From assembly GCA_013076295.1 (NCBI GenBank), contig RQOL01000855.1, forward strand, positions 1,426,001 to 1,490,000: a DNA stretch of 64,000 bases. Direction: 5' to 3'. Position numbers and translations under genes: made by a program. The stretch comes from Sanderia malayensis. Lineage: Eukaryota > Cnidaria > Scyphozoa > Semaeostomeae > Pelagiidae. Below, piece after piece: positions 63,906-64,000 of the stretch (positions are counted from its first letter, which is position 1; every line of letters starts with the position of its first letter). Under the pieces are notes generated by a model. That model was given only the letters and a program-made list of their open reading frames with translations. It was not told where the DNA came from and searched no databases.

Positions 63906-64000
63906 CAGTGGAATCTCTATATAACGGACAACATTGGGACCAATGGTTGCATTTGCAAAGAAATGACCAATTTTGAAAAAAATATTTGTCCGAGGTGTTC
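63906..64000. mobile_element. Left end of a pogo/Tigger-like element (runs off window)
   Basis: 'TACAGTGGAATCTCTATATAACGGAC' style terminus after TA at 63904-63905, in the intron of the paralogue. It resembles the termini at 22884 and 27583. Confidence 0.6.

Overview
The window is from an AT-rich animal nuclear genome. Nearly every gene is split into short exons with GT-AG introns, and exon phases add up to uninterrupted reading frames. A gp130-like Ig/FN3 receptor, an ATG101 gene, a vertebrate-style large Rab GTPase, compact gene spacing and acceptor sites just upstream of several start codons suggest an invertebrate deuterostome, possibly a tunicate. This placement is inference: there is no species-diagnostic sequence.

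Layout, left to right. 92-2928 (+): C-terminal part of CWF19L1. 4082-15707 (+): an aquaglyceroporin gene with a probable remote first exon. Its large first intron carries a 6.3-kb BEL/Pao LTR retrotransposon at 5750-12032. 17458-19440 (+): a second, tandem aquaglyceroporin. 20293-20733 (-): a glutaredoxin, head-to-head with ATG101 (20970-23787, +). 24284-26460 (+): REXO4-like DEDDh exonuclease. 26717-31874 (+): SH3-PX-BAR sorting nexin of the SNX9/18/33 group. 31990-33885 (+): exon-like pieces of a gene I do not recognise, followed by a GA/CT-rich inverted repeat. The rest is on the minus strand: HSD17B12-like 3-ketoacyl-CoA reductase (35137-37530), Ig/FN3 cytokine-receptor-like membrane protein (38181-43442), ZIP8/14-like metal transporter (44247-47094), a RASEF/CRACR2A-like EF-hand/coiled-coil/Rab protein (47949-60011), and the Rab-domain end of a tandem paralogue (61480-63815, continuing beyond the window).

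The genes belong to unrelated housekeeping and membrane functions: RNA processing, glycerol and water transport, redox, autophagy initiation, endocytosis, lipid elongation, metal uptake and Ca2+-Rab trafficking. They do not form one pathway. The two local duplications (aquaporins and EF-hand Rabs) are the main gene-family events.

The most unusual points are: a symmetric, duplicated EF-hand exon in the RASEF-like gene that predicts an eight-EF-hand protein or alternative N-termini; a neighbouring paralogue with a degenerate switch I; a BEL element with apparently identical LTRs but a broken coding region; a 133-bp minisatellite holding telomere-like CCCTAA runs and GCGC palindromes; a 194-bp tandem repeat; and a 'GGGGCTTAATAGAGA' repeat family present in introns of three genes. 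Coordinates of exons were derived by hand from splice signals and reading frame, so single-base errors are possible.
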